DNA from: Photorhabdus cinerea
GTDB lineage: Bacteria > Pseudomonadota > Gammaproteobacteria > Enterobacterales > Enterobacteriaceae
Direction: 5' to 3'
Assembly: GCF_011189575.1 (NCBI RefSeq)
Contig: NZ_PUJW01000018.1
Location: forward strand, 32,762-96,761
Length of the DNA: 64,000 bases
This document shows positions 17,349 through 26,656 of this stretch, one piece after another. Each line of letters starts with the position of its first letter. The stretch's first letter is position 1. Below the pieces are notes generated by a model. That model did no database searches. It saw only the letters and a program-made list of their open reading frames with translations, and was not told the DNA's origin. A program made the translations under genes and the position numbers.

Positions 17349-17482
17349 AGATTATTCGATGTGCACAGCGTAAAAAGGTAAGGGTAATGTCGAAATGGTA
17401 AAGTCTCGACTGAAATTTTTTAGTTCCATCTGTTTCGGATTAATATTATTTATCCGAAAAACCCTGATATAAGGATAATGCA

Positions 17483-18772
17483 ATGGCCTTTCAGGAACGG
17501 CAAATCACGTTTGACAATCGCAGCCATCAGCTTACTAATATTAATGTCTGGACACCAGACAGCCAGTGGTTAGCTTATGATGTTCGTCCCCATGGTGCTT
17601 CTTTTACCGGTTTAACAATAGAAAAAATTCATGTACACGGTGGCAAAACAGAAATTATCTATCAGGCCAAAGATGGCGCTCATGTTGGCGTGGTGACGGT
17701 CAGCCCAACAGAACCCGTCCGGTATGCGTTTATTCATGGGCCTGAATTCCCTGATGAGCAATGGCATTATGATTTCCATCACCGGCGGGGGGGGATTGTC
17801 AGTGAGGATTTACCCAGAAAAGCGGTTACATTGGATGCCATGGATATTACTGCCCCTTATACACCGGGAGCGCTGCGCGGAGGCAGCCATGTTCATGTAT
17901 TCAGCCCGGATGGTAGTCGTCTGAGTTTTACTTATAACGACCATGTTATGCATGAGCTTGATCTAGCGCTGGATTTACGCAATATCGCCGTGGCTGTGCC
18001 TCTCAAGTCGGTTGAATCACCTAAACACCATCCTCGTGAATATGATGGTAGCTATTTCTCCGTTGTAGTCAGTAGTACAACACCTCAGCCAGAGCTGGGT
18101 AGTGATGAGATTAACCGTGCCTATGAAGAGTGTTGGGTCGGTCAAGCTGGATATTGTAAAGCGGATGGCAGTTGGCAGCGTTGGGCGTTGGCATTTATTG
18201 GCGATACTATTTCTGCAACAGGGGAAAAAGTACCAGAAGTTTATATTGTTGATTTACCCGAACAGGATGCTGATTATGCGATAGCAGGGGAAAAACCACT
18301 GGAAGGTACGGAAACAACATTACCTGCACCGCCGGCTAATGTCATGCAACGTCGTTTGACATTTACCAATCATGAACGTTGGCCGGGGGTGGTGATTAAT
18401 CCGCGTCATTGGTTGCGGGTTTCACCTGATGGTGAACAGATTGGTTTTCTGATGAAAGATGACAATGGCATTGTACAACTGTGGACAATATCGCCAAATG
18501 GCGGAGAACCGTGTCAGATAACTAAAAGTAATTATGGTATTCAATCTGCTTTCAGTTGGGAGCGGAGCGGTCAGTATGTTGTTTTTATTTGTGATAACAG
18601 TGTGATGCTGTGTGATGTGCAAAATAGTCAAATACAGCGTTTGACGAAGCGTACCGAGAAAGCACCTGCTGCGGATGCCGTTGTGATTTCACCTGATAGC
18701 TGTCATGTTGCCTTTATGCGTGAAGTTAATGGCTATATGCAAATCTTCTTGGTGGAAACCGAGCTAAAATAA
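17483..18772 (+). CDS. yidR: YidR, DUF3748 beta-propeller-like protein
   Basis: 429 residues without a signal peptide. Repeated TolB/WD-like blades are visible (DSQWLAYDVRPHG, SPDGSRLSFTYNDH, SPDGEQIGFLMKDDNG, SPDSCHVAFMREVNG). The length and sequence fit E. coli YidR. The biochemical role is not known. It starts 19 bases after AAGGA-like sequence and converges with yidQ, its E. coli neighbour. Confidence 0.9.
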   Translation: MAFQERQITFDNRSHQLTNINVWTPDSQWLAYDVRPHGASFTGLTIEKIHVHGGKTEIIYQAKDGAHVGVVTVSPTEPVRYAFIHGPEFPDEQWHYDFHHRRGGIVSEDLPRKAVTLDAMDITAPYTPGALRGGSHVHVFSPDGSRLSFTYNDHVMHELDLALDLRNIAVAVPLKSVESPKHHPREYDGSYFSVVVSSTTPQPELGSDEINRAYEECWVGQAGYCKADGSWQRWALAFIGDTISATGEKVPEVYIVDLPEQDADYAIAGEKPLEGTETTLPAPPANVMQRRLTFTNHERWPGVVINPRHWLRVSPDGEQIGFLMKDDNGIVQLWTISPNGGEPCQITKSNYGIQSAFSWERSGQYVVFICDNSVMLCDVQNSQIQRLTKRTEKAPAADAVVISPDSCHVAFMREVNGYMQIFLVETELK

Positions 18773-18778
18773 ATACAT

Positions 18779-18809
18779 TTGCTACCAGTTGGTTACCCAC
18801 TGGTGGCAA
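18779..18809. terminator. Hairpin between convergent yidR and yidQ
   Basis: TTGCTACCAGT pairs with ACTGGTGGCAA across a nine-base loop. No long T-run follows on either strand, so this may be a weak or factor-assisted bidirectional terminator. Confidence 0.5.
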
Positions 18810-18830
18810 TCAATAAACCAGAACGAATGA

Positions 18831-19151
18831 TTAATTTGTTTTAGGCTGATTTTGTGCTTTTTCTATTTTTTCAATTCGTTTTTTTGGTGAATTTGCAGAC
18901 TGATCCTCATCAGATTTTATATAGTCATAAGGTAATAAAAGGGTATCTAACAGCGCAGAAAAAGGGAGATCAATCGCTAGTAATGGCTTCATCACCCAGC
19001 CAGTATCATTATCTGTCAGCATTTCGATATTTGCCTTAGTACCGGGATAATAACCGAGGCTAGGCCCTGCATGTGTCATGATGCTGGTACATCCGCTGGT
19101 TAACAGCCAGCCTAATGTGACGCAAAATAGAATTAATTTATTGCTCTTCAT
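18831..19151 (-). CDS. yidQ: YidQ/YceK-family lipoprotein
   Basis: 106 residues from the Met at 19151, with a lipoprotein signal (KLILFCVTLGWLLTSGC; lipobox LTSGC). The family pattern SIMTHAG, YYPGTKANIEML, LLAIDLPFSALLDTLLLPYD is plain. The product should be a small outer-membrane or periplasmic lipoprotein of unknown function. An upstream in-frame start at 19190 would spoil the signal peptide. Converges with yidR as in E. coli. Confidence 0.88.
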   Translation of the reverse strand: MKSNKLILFCVTLGWLLTSGCTSIMTHAGPSLGYYPGTKANIEMLTDNDTGWVMKPLLAIDLPFSALLDTLLLPYDYIKSDEDQSANSPKKRIEKIEKAQNQPKTN

Positions 19152-19190
19152 CGGTTTTACTGATCTCGTATGGTCAAACAGCCAGAACAT

Positions 19191-19478
19191 TCCGCTTTAA
19201 TTAAGTTACTCTGTTACCTGTCGGGTGACTAATATTTACCAGGAGAACTTAGCTAAGGGCTTCTATCTATATCAGTCACTATAATCACACTATGCAACAT
19301 TGAACATAGGACGAATACCTGAGAATAGTGAATTTTTTGTGTCATACGATTTTTTTCTATATCTTTTTGATGAATAAAAAGCAATTCAAGCCATATAATG
19401 AGTTGTGGAGCCTATTAATTTAAACCATCTTTAAGGGTAAAGTGATTTGGTCTGAGCTAATACACTTAATTGTTTCCA
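19191..19478. other. Intergenic region, no gene seen
   Basis: AT-rich with no open frame that resembles a protein. It probably contains the yidQ promoter and the lost 5' part of the higB remnant that follows. Confidence 0.5.
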
Positions 19479-19570
19479 TTTTTTACCCGATTGACTGGTT
19501 GTATGTGAAATTTGTTGGAACACATCGGCAATATGATGCGATAGACGCCAACACAATTGAGCCGGAGTAA
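19479..19570 (+). pseudogene. 3' remnant of a higB toxin gene
   Basis: The frame ending at the TAA at 19568 reads WLYVKFVGTHRQYDAIDANTIEPE, the usual C-terminal end of HigB-type toxins (V-x-F-x-GTH-x-x-YD-x-ID). There is no start and no N-terminal part. A higA-like start follows three bases later, so this is the truncated toxin of a higBA pair. Confidence 0.7.
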
Positions 19571-19573
19571 GCT

Positions 19574-20193
19574 ATGAATATTAAACCAATCAGAACAGAG
19601 CAGGATTATAAGGCAGCTTTAAAAGCCATCTCACCATTGTTTGATAATCAGTCTGAAATTGGATCTCCCGAATTTGATTATCCAATGCGCCGTAAAACCC
19701 CGTCCTTCATGGCATAGGTATCTACACATCTTCGAACTGACCCAATGCTCTTGCCGCTAAACGGGTCAGTTCTTCAAGGGGATACTCCGATAGCAATGTC
19801 AGCGTGTTCAGGAGTACCGATAATCCAGCAAGGAGAGCAGGTGCACTCTCTAACGGCGATGCGGTCGTTATTGAGAAAACGCCAGACAGCTTGGGTCGTC
19901 GCGAATGTGGTTTTCTGGGCACTGGCGACATCTTTAATTGCGCAGGCGAGCGGGTCTGAAGGAGTCATATGTTGTTTAACCCGCATCTGGTATCGGCGGT
20001 TAAGCCGGGCATCAAGCCCGGCGATAGAGAAATTGAATGCATACTGAAGAGTAATATCATTAATTTCAATAAATGTGTAGATACCTATGCCGCACTGGGC
20101 AAGGGTTTACGGCAGTTTTTGCTAACACTACCAATGATTCGGAAACTTAATAAGCCGTTTGGCATATCGGCTGAAAGTCTCATTAATGCATAA
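19574..20193 (+). pseudogene. higA antitoxin gene split by an inserted element
   Basis: The 5' part (ATG at 19574, GGAG seven bases upstream) reads NIKPIRTEQDYKAALKAISP and LFDNQSEIGSPEFDYP, the HigA N-terminus. It runs into the inverted-repeat element at 19711. After the element, 20092-20193 reads LTLPMIRKLNKPFGISAESLI, a typical HigA C-terminal segment. The middle part, including most of the DNA-binding domain, is missing, so a deletion accompanied or followed insertion. With the toxin stub just upstream the module is dead. Confidence 0.75.
19711..20091. mobile_element. 381 bp element with perfect 19 bp inverted ends
   Basis: The left end is GGCATAGGTATCTACACAT (19711-19729) and the right end its exact reverse complement (20073-20091). 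Inside, minus-strand frames contain an ATTQAVWRFLNND-like segment (read as FATTQAVWRFLNNDRIA) that recalls the N-terminal domain of IS4/Tn5-type transposases, but no complete transposase is present. It is most likely a MITE-like or internally deleted insertion sequence, moved in trans. No clear target duplication is visible. It interrupts a higA gene. Confidence 0.7.
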
Positions 20194-20365
20194 TGCACTA
20201 GCTCTCAGTAAACGCACAAAAACCGGCCTATTCAAGCCATTGAATTGATGATTTTCTGATTAAATAGTACTGCTTAAGGAGAGCGGTTAGACAGGGAATG
20301 TTTCTTTCTCTTCTTATGTACAAAATCTTCTGAAAATAATCATATGAAAGTCCTCGTTGTCATTT

Positions 20366-20395
20366 AGCTCCTGCATTTCCCAGCAGGAGCTTTTT
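20366..20395 (+). terminator. Rho-independent terminator
   Basis: AGCTCCTGC and GCAGGAGCT form a perfect nine-pair stem around an eight-base loop, followed by TTTTTATTG on the plus strand. It lies just beyond the avtA stop and may also slow transcription from that side. Confidence 0.75.
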
Positions 20396-20405
20396 ATTGT
20401 TAATT

Positions 20406-21659
20406 TCAGGCGGCTTGCTGATGTGCCAGTTCAATTTCTTCCGCCAGAATTGCAATGCCTTTTTCGATACTTGTTGGGTCAGGAACGTAGTTCATGCGCA
20501 TACATTCGTGAGCATGTGGCCAGTTTTGTTCCAGTCCGGGGAAGAAATAGTGACCTGGAACCATTAGCACGCCGCGTTTTTTCAGTCTTTGGTAAAGCGT
20601 TTCTGTTGTTATCGGCAGGTTTTTAAACCATAACCACAGAAAAATGGCACCTTCTGGTTTATGGATAAGGCAAAGTTCTGTTGGCAGATAGCGACGGATA
20701 ATCTGAATCACGTCCTGAACGCGTTGTTGATAGAACGGGCGGATAACTTCCTGTGACAAGCGAAGCAGGTCATTGCGACGGATCATCTCTAATGCTATTG
20801 CTGGACCAACACCACCTGGTGCAAGGCTGATGATGCCGTTCATGTTACTAACAGCATTGATGATTTTATCGTTAGCAATAATGATTCCGCAGCGTGAACC
20901 CGGTAGACCTAATTTGGATAAGCTCATGCACAGAATAATATTGGGATTCCACAATGGCGTGGCTTCGCTGAAAATAATACCAGGGAAGGGGACGCCATAA
21001 GCATTATCAATCAATAGTGGGATTTGATGTTGTTGGGCCAAACGATCTAACCGTTGTAACTCTTCATCAGTGATAACGTTACCGGTTGGGTTGGTTGGAC
21101 GAGAAACACAAATCAAGCCAATATCTTTGGTAATTTTCAGATGGTCGAAATCAACGTGATATTTGAATTGACCTTCTGGTAATAATTCAATATTGGGTTT
21201 ATTGGCAACAAATAAGCCGTCATCTAGCCCTGAGTCAGAATAACCAATATATTCCGGTGCCAGTGGGAACAGCACTTTACGAATAGAGCCATCTTCACTG
21301 CGCCCAGCAAGCAGGTTAAACAGATAGAAAAATGCACTTTGGCTGCCATTGGTCAGGGCAATATTTTGTGTGCCAATTTCCCAACCAAGCTTTTCGTGCA
21401 ACATGTCTGCCAGCGCCTGAATTAGCGTATCTTTACCTTGAGGACCATCATAGTTACATAGCGTGTCAGCCAGTTGACCGTTTGCGGCCATTTCGGTGAG
21501 TAATTGTTGAAAATAGTCATCCATTTCCGGGATATGTGCCGGATTGCCACCGCCTAGCATAATTGCACCGGGAGTCCTCAACCCTTGATTAAGATCATTC
21601 ATCAGGCGGGTTATGCCTGCATCTTGTGTGAATTTGTTGCCGAATTGAGAAAAAATCAT
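20406..21659 (-). CDS. avtA: Valine-pyruvate aminotransferase
   Basis: 417 residues, the usual AvtA length. PLP aminotransferase class I features: LGGGNPAHIPE near the N-terminus, SRPTNPTGNVITDEEL, the cofactor-lysine motif SLSKLGLPGSRCG and a C-terminal AIFLWLWF segment. AvtA exchanges amino groups between valine/2-oxoisovalerate and alanine/pyruvate in branched-chain amino acid and alanine metabolism. Transcribed alone; the 205 bp upstream hold its promoter region but no other gene. Confidence 0.95.
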   Translation of the reverse strand: MIFSQFGNKFTQDAGITRLMNDLNQGLRTPGAIMLGGGNPAHIPEMDDYFQQLLTEMAANGQLADTLCNYDGPQGKDTLIQALADMLHEKLGWEIGTQNIALTNGSQSAFFYLFNLLAGRSEDGSIRKVLFPLAPEYIGYSDSGLDDGLFVANKPNIELLPEGQFKYHVDFDHLKITKDIGLICVSRPTNPTGNVITDEELQRLDRLAQQHQIPLLIDNAYGVPFPGIIFSEATPLWNPNIILCMSLSKLGLPGSRCGIIIANDKIINAVSNMNGIISLAPGGVGPAIALEMIRRNDLLRLSQEVIRPFYQQRVQDVIQIIRRYLPTELCLIHKPEGAIFLWLWFKNLPITTETLYQRLKKRGVLMVPGHYFFPGLEQNWPHAHECMRMNYVPDPTSIEKGIAILAEEIELAHQQAA

Positions 21660-21864
21660 AGCCGTGTTCGTTATCGGTGTGTTGTTTGAATTAGGAGATA
21701 TAACACCATACCCTTCGCATTATCGGGGTGCAATCTGGAAAATTATGACTATTAATTATTTAATATGGCATTTAATTCAGCATTTAAAATAAAGAGCTAA
21801 ATGTTTGGTTAATATCCAGTTTTATTCTTGGTGTGAATCTTGGGGCTATTGTAATTCCCTGAAT

Positions 21865-22422
21865 TTATTTTCTACATAAACAGTCAGTTATATGGTCATT
21901 GACCAAGCCTGTCGCCTGCATAAATGCATAGCAAGTGGTACTGCCGATAAATTTGAACCCTCTTTCTTTCAATGCTTGTGATAACTCATCTGAGAGATCT
22001 GTTTTTACCGGCACCTCTGTGGTGGTTTTCCACTGATTAATAATCGGTTTGTTATCAACAAAACGCCAGATAAAGGCGCTGAATTCCTCACCCTGTTGTT
22101 GCATTTTAAGATATGCCCGCGCATTGTTGATAATGGCGTTAATTTTGGCACGATTACGGACAATGGTGCGATCCTGCATTAACCGTTCTACATCATTTTC
22201 ATTCATGACCGCGATTTTTTCTGGGTCAAATTGGTGAAAACATTGGCGATAGCCTTCACGTTTTTTCAAAATAGTCAGCCATGATAATCCAGATTGCTGC
22301 CCTTCCAGGCAGATCATTTCAAACAATTTCTGACTGTCTTTTTGTAGTTTTCCCCACTCATGGTCATGATAAGCCAGATACTCAGGATCAGACGTAACCC
22401 AATGACAGCGTGTTAATTCCAT
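21865..22422 (-). CDS. tag: DNA-3-methyladenine glycosylase I
   Basis: 185 residues from the Met at 22422, preceded by AGGAAATC; the longer frame to 22461 adds 13 residues absent from E. coli Tag. The zinc ligands are present: Cys in TRCHWV, His in AYHDHEWG, and the C-terminal His and Cys in NDHITDC. The catalytic glutamate lies in MICLEGQQSGLSW. It removes 3-methyladenine from alkylated DNA. In E. coli and relatives it is also near glyQS in some genomes; here they are divergent. Confidence 0.95.
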   Translation of the reverse strand: MELTRCHWVTSDPEYLAYHDHEWGKLQKDSQKLFEMICLEGQQSGLSWLTILKKREGYRQCFHQFDPEKIAVMNENDVERLMQDRTIVRNRAKINAIINNARAYLKMQQQGEEFSAFIWRFVDNKPIINQWKTTTEVPVKTDLSDELSQALKERGFKFIGSTTCYAFMQATGLVNDHITDCLCRK

Positions 22423-22617
22423 AGTTGTGATTTCCTGTGCTGTTGGTTGAGAATTGATCATACTTCAACTGTATATATATACAAGTAAAATAGCCAGATG
22501 GGGATTTTTTTATTTCAGGGTCGAATTGAACATTAATTCAGGGCTGTATATCTTAAGGTCAAAGGGTATACTGGCCTACTTCCTTTCAAATTCATATATA
22601 TCGCGTGCGAATCCAAC

Positions 22618-23532
22618 ATGCAAAAATTTGATACCAAAACCTTTCAGGGGCTGATCCTGACATTACAGGATTATTGGGCGCGCCAGGGCTGCACCATTGT
22701 CCAATCATTGGACATGGAAGTCGGCGCTGGTACTTCTCATCCAATAACTTGCCTGCGTGCACTTGGCCCGGAGCCAATTGCTGCGGCTTATGTGCAACCT
22801 TCCCGCCGTCCGACGGATGGCCGTTACGGTGAAAACCCTAACCGCTTACAACATTACTATCAGTTTCAGGTCATTATTAAGCCCTCACCAGACAATATTC
22901 AGGAATTATATCTGGGTTCTCTGAAGGCGCTGGGGTTGGACCCAACGGTTCATGATATCCGTTTTGTTGAAGATAACTGGGAAAACCCAACGTTGGGGGC
23001 CTGGGGATTGGGTTGGGAAGTGTGGCTTAACGGGATGGAAGTCACTCAGTTTACTTACTTCCAGCAGGTAGGTGGCCTTGAGTGTAAACCTGTCACTGGT
23101 GAGATCACTTACGGTCTTGAGCGTCTGGCAATGTATATCCAGGGCGTAGATAGTGTTTATGATCTGGTTTGGAGCGATGGTCCGCTGGGTAAAACCACTT
23201 ATGGTGACATTTATCATCAAAATGAAGTGGAACAGTCCACTTATAACTTTGAATATGCGGATGTCGATTTCCTGTTTACCTGTTTCGAACAATATGAAAA
23301 AGAAGCTCAGGATTTATTGGCGCTGGAAACACCGCTACCTCTGCCAGCTTATGAACGCATTCTCAAAGCGGGTCATACATTCAACTTACTGGATGCCCGT
23401 AAAGCCATCTCGGTGACTGAACGTCAGCGTTATATTCTGCGTATCCGCGCCCTGACCAAAGCTGTTGCAGAAGCGTATTATGCCTCCCGTGAGGCATTGG
23501 GCTTCCCTATGTGTAAAAAGAATCAGAACTAA
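22618..23532 (+). CDS. glyQ: Glycine-tRNA ligase alpha subunit
   Basis: 304 residues starting QKFDTKTFQGLILTLQDYWA, with class II synthetase signatures (AGTSHPITCLRALGPEPIAAAYVQPSRRPTDGRYGENPNR) and GLERLAMYIQGVDSVYDL. It forms the alpha2beta2 enzyme with GlyS encoded nine bases downstream, charging tRNA-Gly. Confidence 0.97.
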   Translation: MQKFDTKTFQGLILTLQDYWARQGCTIVQSLDMEVGAGTSHPITCLRALGPEPIAAAYVQPSRRPTDGRYGENPNRLQHYYQFQVIIKPSPDNIQELYLGSLKALGLDPTVHDIRFVEDNWENPTLGAWGLGWEVWLNGMEVTQFTYFQQVGGLECKPVTGEITYGLERLAMYIQGVDSVYDLVWSDGPLGKTTYGDIYHQNEVEQSTYNFEYADVDFLFTCFEQYEKEAQDLLALETPLPLPAYERILKAGHTFNLLDARKAISVTERQRYILRIRALTKAVAEAYYASREALGFPMCKKNQN

Positions 23533-23541
23533 GAGGCTGTC

Positions 23542-25611
23542 ATGACTCAACAGACTTTCCTGGTGGAAATCGGCACAGAAGAGTTGCCGCCGAAGGCTCT
23601 TCGTTCACTGGCTGAAGCATTTGCGGCTAATTTTGCGGCAGAACTGGATAACGCTAATTTGGCTCATGGTGAAGTGAGCTGGTTTGCCTCTCCGCGCCGT
23701 CTGGCGCTGAAAGTAGCCAATCTGGATGAAGCGCAGGCTGATCGTGAAGTGGAAAAACGTGGCCCGGCGATTGCTCAGGCATTTGATGCGGAAGGTAAAC
23801 CGACAAAAGCGGCTGAAGGTTGGGCTCGCGGCTGTGGTATTACGGCTTCTCAGGCTGAACGGTTGGTGACAGATAAAGGCGAATGGTTACTGTATCGCGC
23901 GCTGGTTAAGGGCCTCAATGCAAAAGAGCTATTGGCGGGTATGGTCAACAATGCACTGAGTAAGTTGCCAATTCCTAAACTGATGCGTTGGAGCGATAAA
24001 GAGACTCAGTTTGTTCGCCCGGTTCATACCGTCACCATGTTGTTTGGTAATGAATTGATTGAGGGAGAAATTCTGGGAATTAAATCCGCTCGTGTCATTC
24101 GTGGTCACCGTTTTATGGGTGAATCTGAGTTTACGATTGAGAACGCGGAACAGTATCCTGCGATTTTGCAGCAACGCGGTAAAGTGATCGCAGATTATGA
24201 AACCCGTAAGGCGCTCATCAAACAGGATGTGGAACAAGCAGCTGTTCAACTGGGCGGCATTGCGGATATTAGTGACAGCCTGCTAGAAGAAGTGACTTCG
24301 TTGGTTGAATGGCCGGTTGTGCTGACGGCGAAATTTGAAGAGAAATTCCTTGCCATGCCGGCAGAAGCACTGGTTTATACCATGAAAGGGGACCAGAAAT
24401 ACTTCCCGGTTTACGACAATGCTGGTAAGTTGATGGCGAACTTTATTTTTGTCACCAACATTGAATCTTCTGATCCACAGCAAATTATTTCTGGTAACGA
24501 AAAGGTGGTTCGTCCACGTTTGGCTGACGCAGAATTTTTCTTTAAGACGGATCGTAAACAGCGTCTGGAAGATAATCTACCTCGGTTAGAAACGGTTCTA
24601 TTCCAGAAACAGCTTGGTACTTTGCGTGATAAAACGGATCGTATTCAGGCGCTGGCTGGCTGGATTGCAGAGAAGATCGGCGCTAATGTTGATCACGCTA
24701 CCCGTGCGGGCCTGTTGTCTAAATGTGACCTGATGACCAACATGGTATTTGAGTTCACCGATACGCAGGGTGTGATGGGGATGCATTACGCCCGCCATGA
24801 CGGTGAAGCGGAAGAGGTTGCTCTGGCACTGAATGAGCAGTATCAACCGCGTTTTGCCGGTGATGAATTGCCTTCTTCCGGCGTTTCTTGTGCGTTAGCC
24901 ATTGCGGACAAAATGGATACTTTGGCGGGTATTTTTGGCATTGGTCAGCATCCAAAAGGCGATAAAGACCCGTTTGCGCTGCGTCGTGCTGCGCTGGGTG
25001 CTTTGCGTATTATCGTTGAGAAAAAACTGCCGCTGGATTTGCAGGCACTGACAGAAGAAGCGGTTCGTTTGTATGGTGACAAGCTGACGAATACCAAAGT
25101 CATTGATGACGTGGTGGAGTTTATGCTTGGCCGTTTCCGTGCCTGGTATCAGGAGCAAGGTTACAGCATTGATACCATTCAGGCTGTGTTGGCTCGTCGT
25201 CCAACCCAACCCGCTGATTTCGATGCCCGCGTTAAGGCGGTGACTCACTTCCGTACCTTGGATGAAGCCGCAGCATTGGCAGCCGCGAATAAGCGCGTTT
25301 CTAACATTCTGGCGAAGTCTGAAGAGACACTGAATGAGAAAGTCAGTGCTTCTGTGCTGAAAGCACCTGAAGAGGTGAAACTGGCAACGCATCTGGTGGT
25401 TTTACAAGATAAGTTGACGCCTTTGTTTGCTGAAGGGTGCTATCAGGAAGCATTGGTTGAGTTGGCCTCCCTGCGTGAAGTTGTCGATGCTTTCTTTGAC
25501 AACGTGATGGTGATGGATGAAGACCAGCAGGTGCGAGTGAATCGCTTAACTTTGTTAAGTGAATTGCGTGAGTTATTCCTGAAAGTGGCGGATATTTCGT
25601 TACTGCAATAA
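23542..25611 (+). CDS. glyS: Glycine-tRNA ligase beta subunit
   Basis: 689 residues, as in E. coli. Starts TFLVEIGTEELPPKALRSL; contains the YFPVYDNAGKLMANFIFVTN and KVVRPRLADAEFFFKTD blocks and an HD-like region (SKCDLMTNMVFEFTDTQGVMG), ending in the anticodon-binding helical domain (VMVMDEDQQVRVNRLTLLSEL). GAGG precedes the ATG. Co-transcribed with glyQ. Confidence 0.97.
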   Translation: MTQQTFLVEIGTEELPPKALRSLAEAFAANFAAELDNANLAHGEVSWFASPRRLALKVANLDEAQADREVEKRGPAIAQAFDAEGKPTKAAEGWARGCGITASQAERLVTDKGEWLLYRALVKGLNAKELLAGMVNNALSKLPIPKLMRWSDKETQFVRPVHTVTMLFGNELIEGEILGIKSARVIRGHRFMGESEFTIENAEQYPAILQQRGKVIADYETRKALIKQDVEQAAVQLGGIADISDSLLEEVTSLVEWPVVLTAKFEEKFLAMPAEALVYTMKGDQKYFPVYDNAGKLMANFIFVTNIESSDPQQIISGNEKVVRPRLADAEFFFKTDRKQRLEDNLPRLETVLFQKQLGTLRDKTDRIQALAGWIAEKIGANVDHATRAGLLSKCDLMTNMVFEFTDTQGVMGMHYARHDGEAEEVALALNEQYQPRFAGDELPSSGVSCALAIADKMDTLAGIFGIGQHPKGDKDPFALRRAALGALRIIVEKKLPLDLQALTEEAVRLYGDKLTNTKVIDDVVEFMLGRFRAWYQEQGYSIDTIQAVLARRPTQPADFDARVKAVTHFRTLDEAAALAAANKRVSNILAKSEETLNEKVSASVLKAPEEVKLATHLVVLQDKLTPLFAEGCYQEALVELASLREVVDAFFDNVMVMDEDQQVRVNRLTLLSELRELFLKVADISLLQ

Positions 25612-25730
25612 TAAGCTGAAATAGCTAATTCCGGCTGTTGTGAGATGCAATGGCTGGAATTTAATACCTCTAACCTTGATTTTGTAGCTCATTCGAGCTA
25701 CGTTTTATTTATAAATTAAAAGGGGGATTT

Positions 25731-25991
25731 ATGGCTGCAAATGCGTTTGTTCGGGCAAGAATCGATGAGACATTAAAAGCAGAAGCTACCGAGGTTTTGG
25801 CTGGTATGGGGTTAACCATATCTGATCTAGTGCGTATCACCTTGACTAAAGTTGCGAAGGAAAAAGCATTACCGTTTGAAATGCGAGTACCTAATAAATT
25901 GACTGCCGAAACTTTGGCTAAGAGTGATCGTGGTGAAGACATTCATCAAGCAAAGGATGCTGACGATTTATTTGATCAGCTTGGTATCTGA
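25731..25991 (+). CDS. dinJ: DinJ/RelB-family antitoxin
   Basis: 86 residues. N-terminal ribbon-helix-helix: AFVRARIDETLKAEATEVLAGMGLTISDLVRITL; the C-terminal acidic tail ends DADDLFDQLGI. GGGGG lies seven bases before the start. Its stop codon overlaps the start of yafQ, so the pair is translationally coupled and probably autorepressed. Confidence 0.92.
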   Translation: MAANAFVRARIDETLKAEATEVLAGMGLTISDLVRITLTKVAKEKALPFEMRVPNKLTAETLAKSDRGEDIHQAKDADDLFDQLGI

Positions 25992-26263
25992 TGCGCCAAC
26001 CAAGATATTCAAGTCAATTTAAGCGTGATGTGAAATCTGCACAAAAACGTGGCAAAGATATGAACAAACTTAAGGTCCTAATGAGTTTGTTGATTGATAA
26101 TAGACCATTGCCTGCTAACTATCAGGATCATCCTCTCCGTGGTGAATGGAAGGAGTTTCGTGATGCTCACATTGAGCCTGATTGGTTATTGATTTACAAA
26201 GTAGTTGGTGATGTCGTTAGGTTTGAACGAACAGGAAGACATTCTGACCTATTTGATGAATAA
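25991..26263 (+). CDS. yafQ: YafQ-family mRNA interferase toxin
   Basis: 90 residues. All residues reported as important in E. coli YafQ (H50, H63, D67, W68, H87, F91) are found at a constant offset of three: H47, H60, D64, W65, H84, F88. The toxin cleaves mRNA on the ribosome. The module seems intact and lies between glyS and tRNA-Pro. Confidence 0.93.
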   Translation: MRQPRYSSQFKRDVKSAQKRGKDMNKLKVLMSLLIDNRPLPANYQDHPLRGEWKEFRDAHIEPDWLLIYKVVGDVVRFERTGRHSDLFDE

Positions 26264-26479
26264 ACCTTTCTGGGGGTACTGGGTAGCAGGTTAAATTAAC
26301 TTAGTTAGGAAAAAGAAAGTCCAGATTTAGCTACAACATTATTTTTTACCTAATTGACGTATTTCTGTGAAATCCGTGAGAAAGTGCGACGTTCATGCTG
26401 TTTTTATCAGCAACTAATCCCTGATTATCAAAAAGGTATTGACGGCCTGTAGCGAGCGCAGTAAGATTCGCCTCGTTTT

Positions 26480-26556
26480 CGGCGAGTAGCGCAGCTTGGT
26501 AGCGCAACTGGTTTGGGACCAGTGGGTCGGAGGTTCGAATCCTCTCTCGCCGACCA
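26480..26556 (+). tRNA. tRNA-Pro (anticodon TGG)
   Basis: 77 nt cloverleaf: acceptor CGGCGAG pairs with CTCGCCG, D-arm AGCGCAGCTTGGTAGCGCA, anticodon stem ACTGG/CCAGT around TTTGGGA with anticodon TGG, T-arm GGAGGTTCGAATCCTCT, and an encoded ACCA end. It reads the same as E. coli proM as far as I recall. No direct repeat of its 3' end was seen nearby that would mark an integrated island. Confidence 0.97.
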
Positions 26557-26606
26557 GTTAATAGTTTGGGGATGTTGAATAAGTCCGCAGACTTAAAAGA
26601 AAGTAG

Positions 26607-26640
26607 AAAAGCCTTGCAGTGATTGCTGTAAGGCTTTTTG
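26607..26640. terminator. Bidirectional terminator between tRNA-Pro and arsM
   Basis: AAAAGCCTTGCAG and CTGTAAGGCTTTTT form a stem around a short loop; T-runs follow on the plus strand and (as TTTTC) on the minus strand. It suits both the tRNA and the convergent methyltransferase gene. Confidence 0.75.
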
Positions 26641-26656
26641 TCATCTGCTGCTTACT

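Noticed and set aside
19722..20047. ORFs inside the 381 bp element as independent genes
   Set aside because: They are fragments in different frames and at best a relic of a transposase N-terminus.
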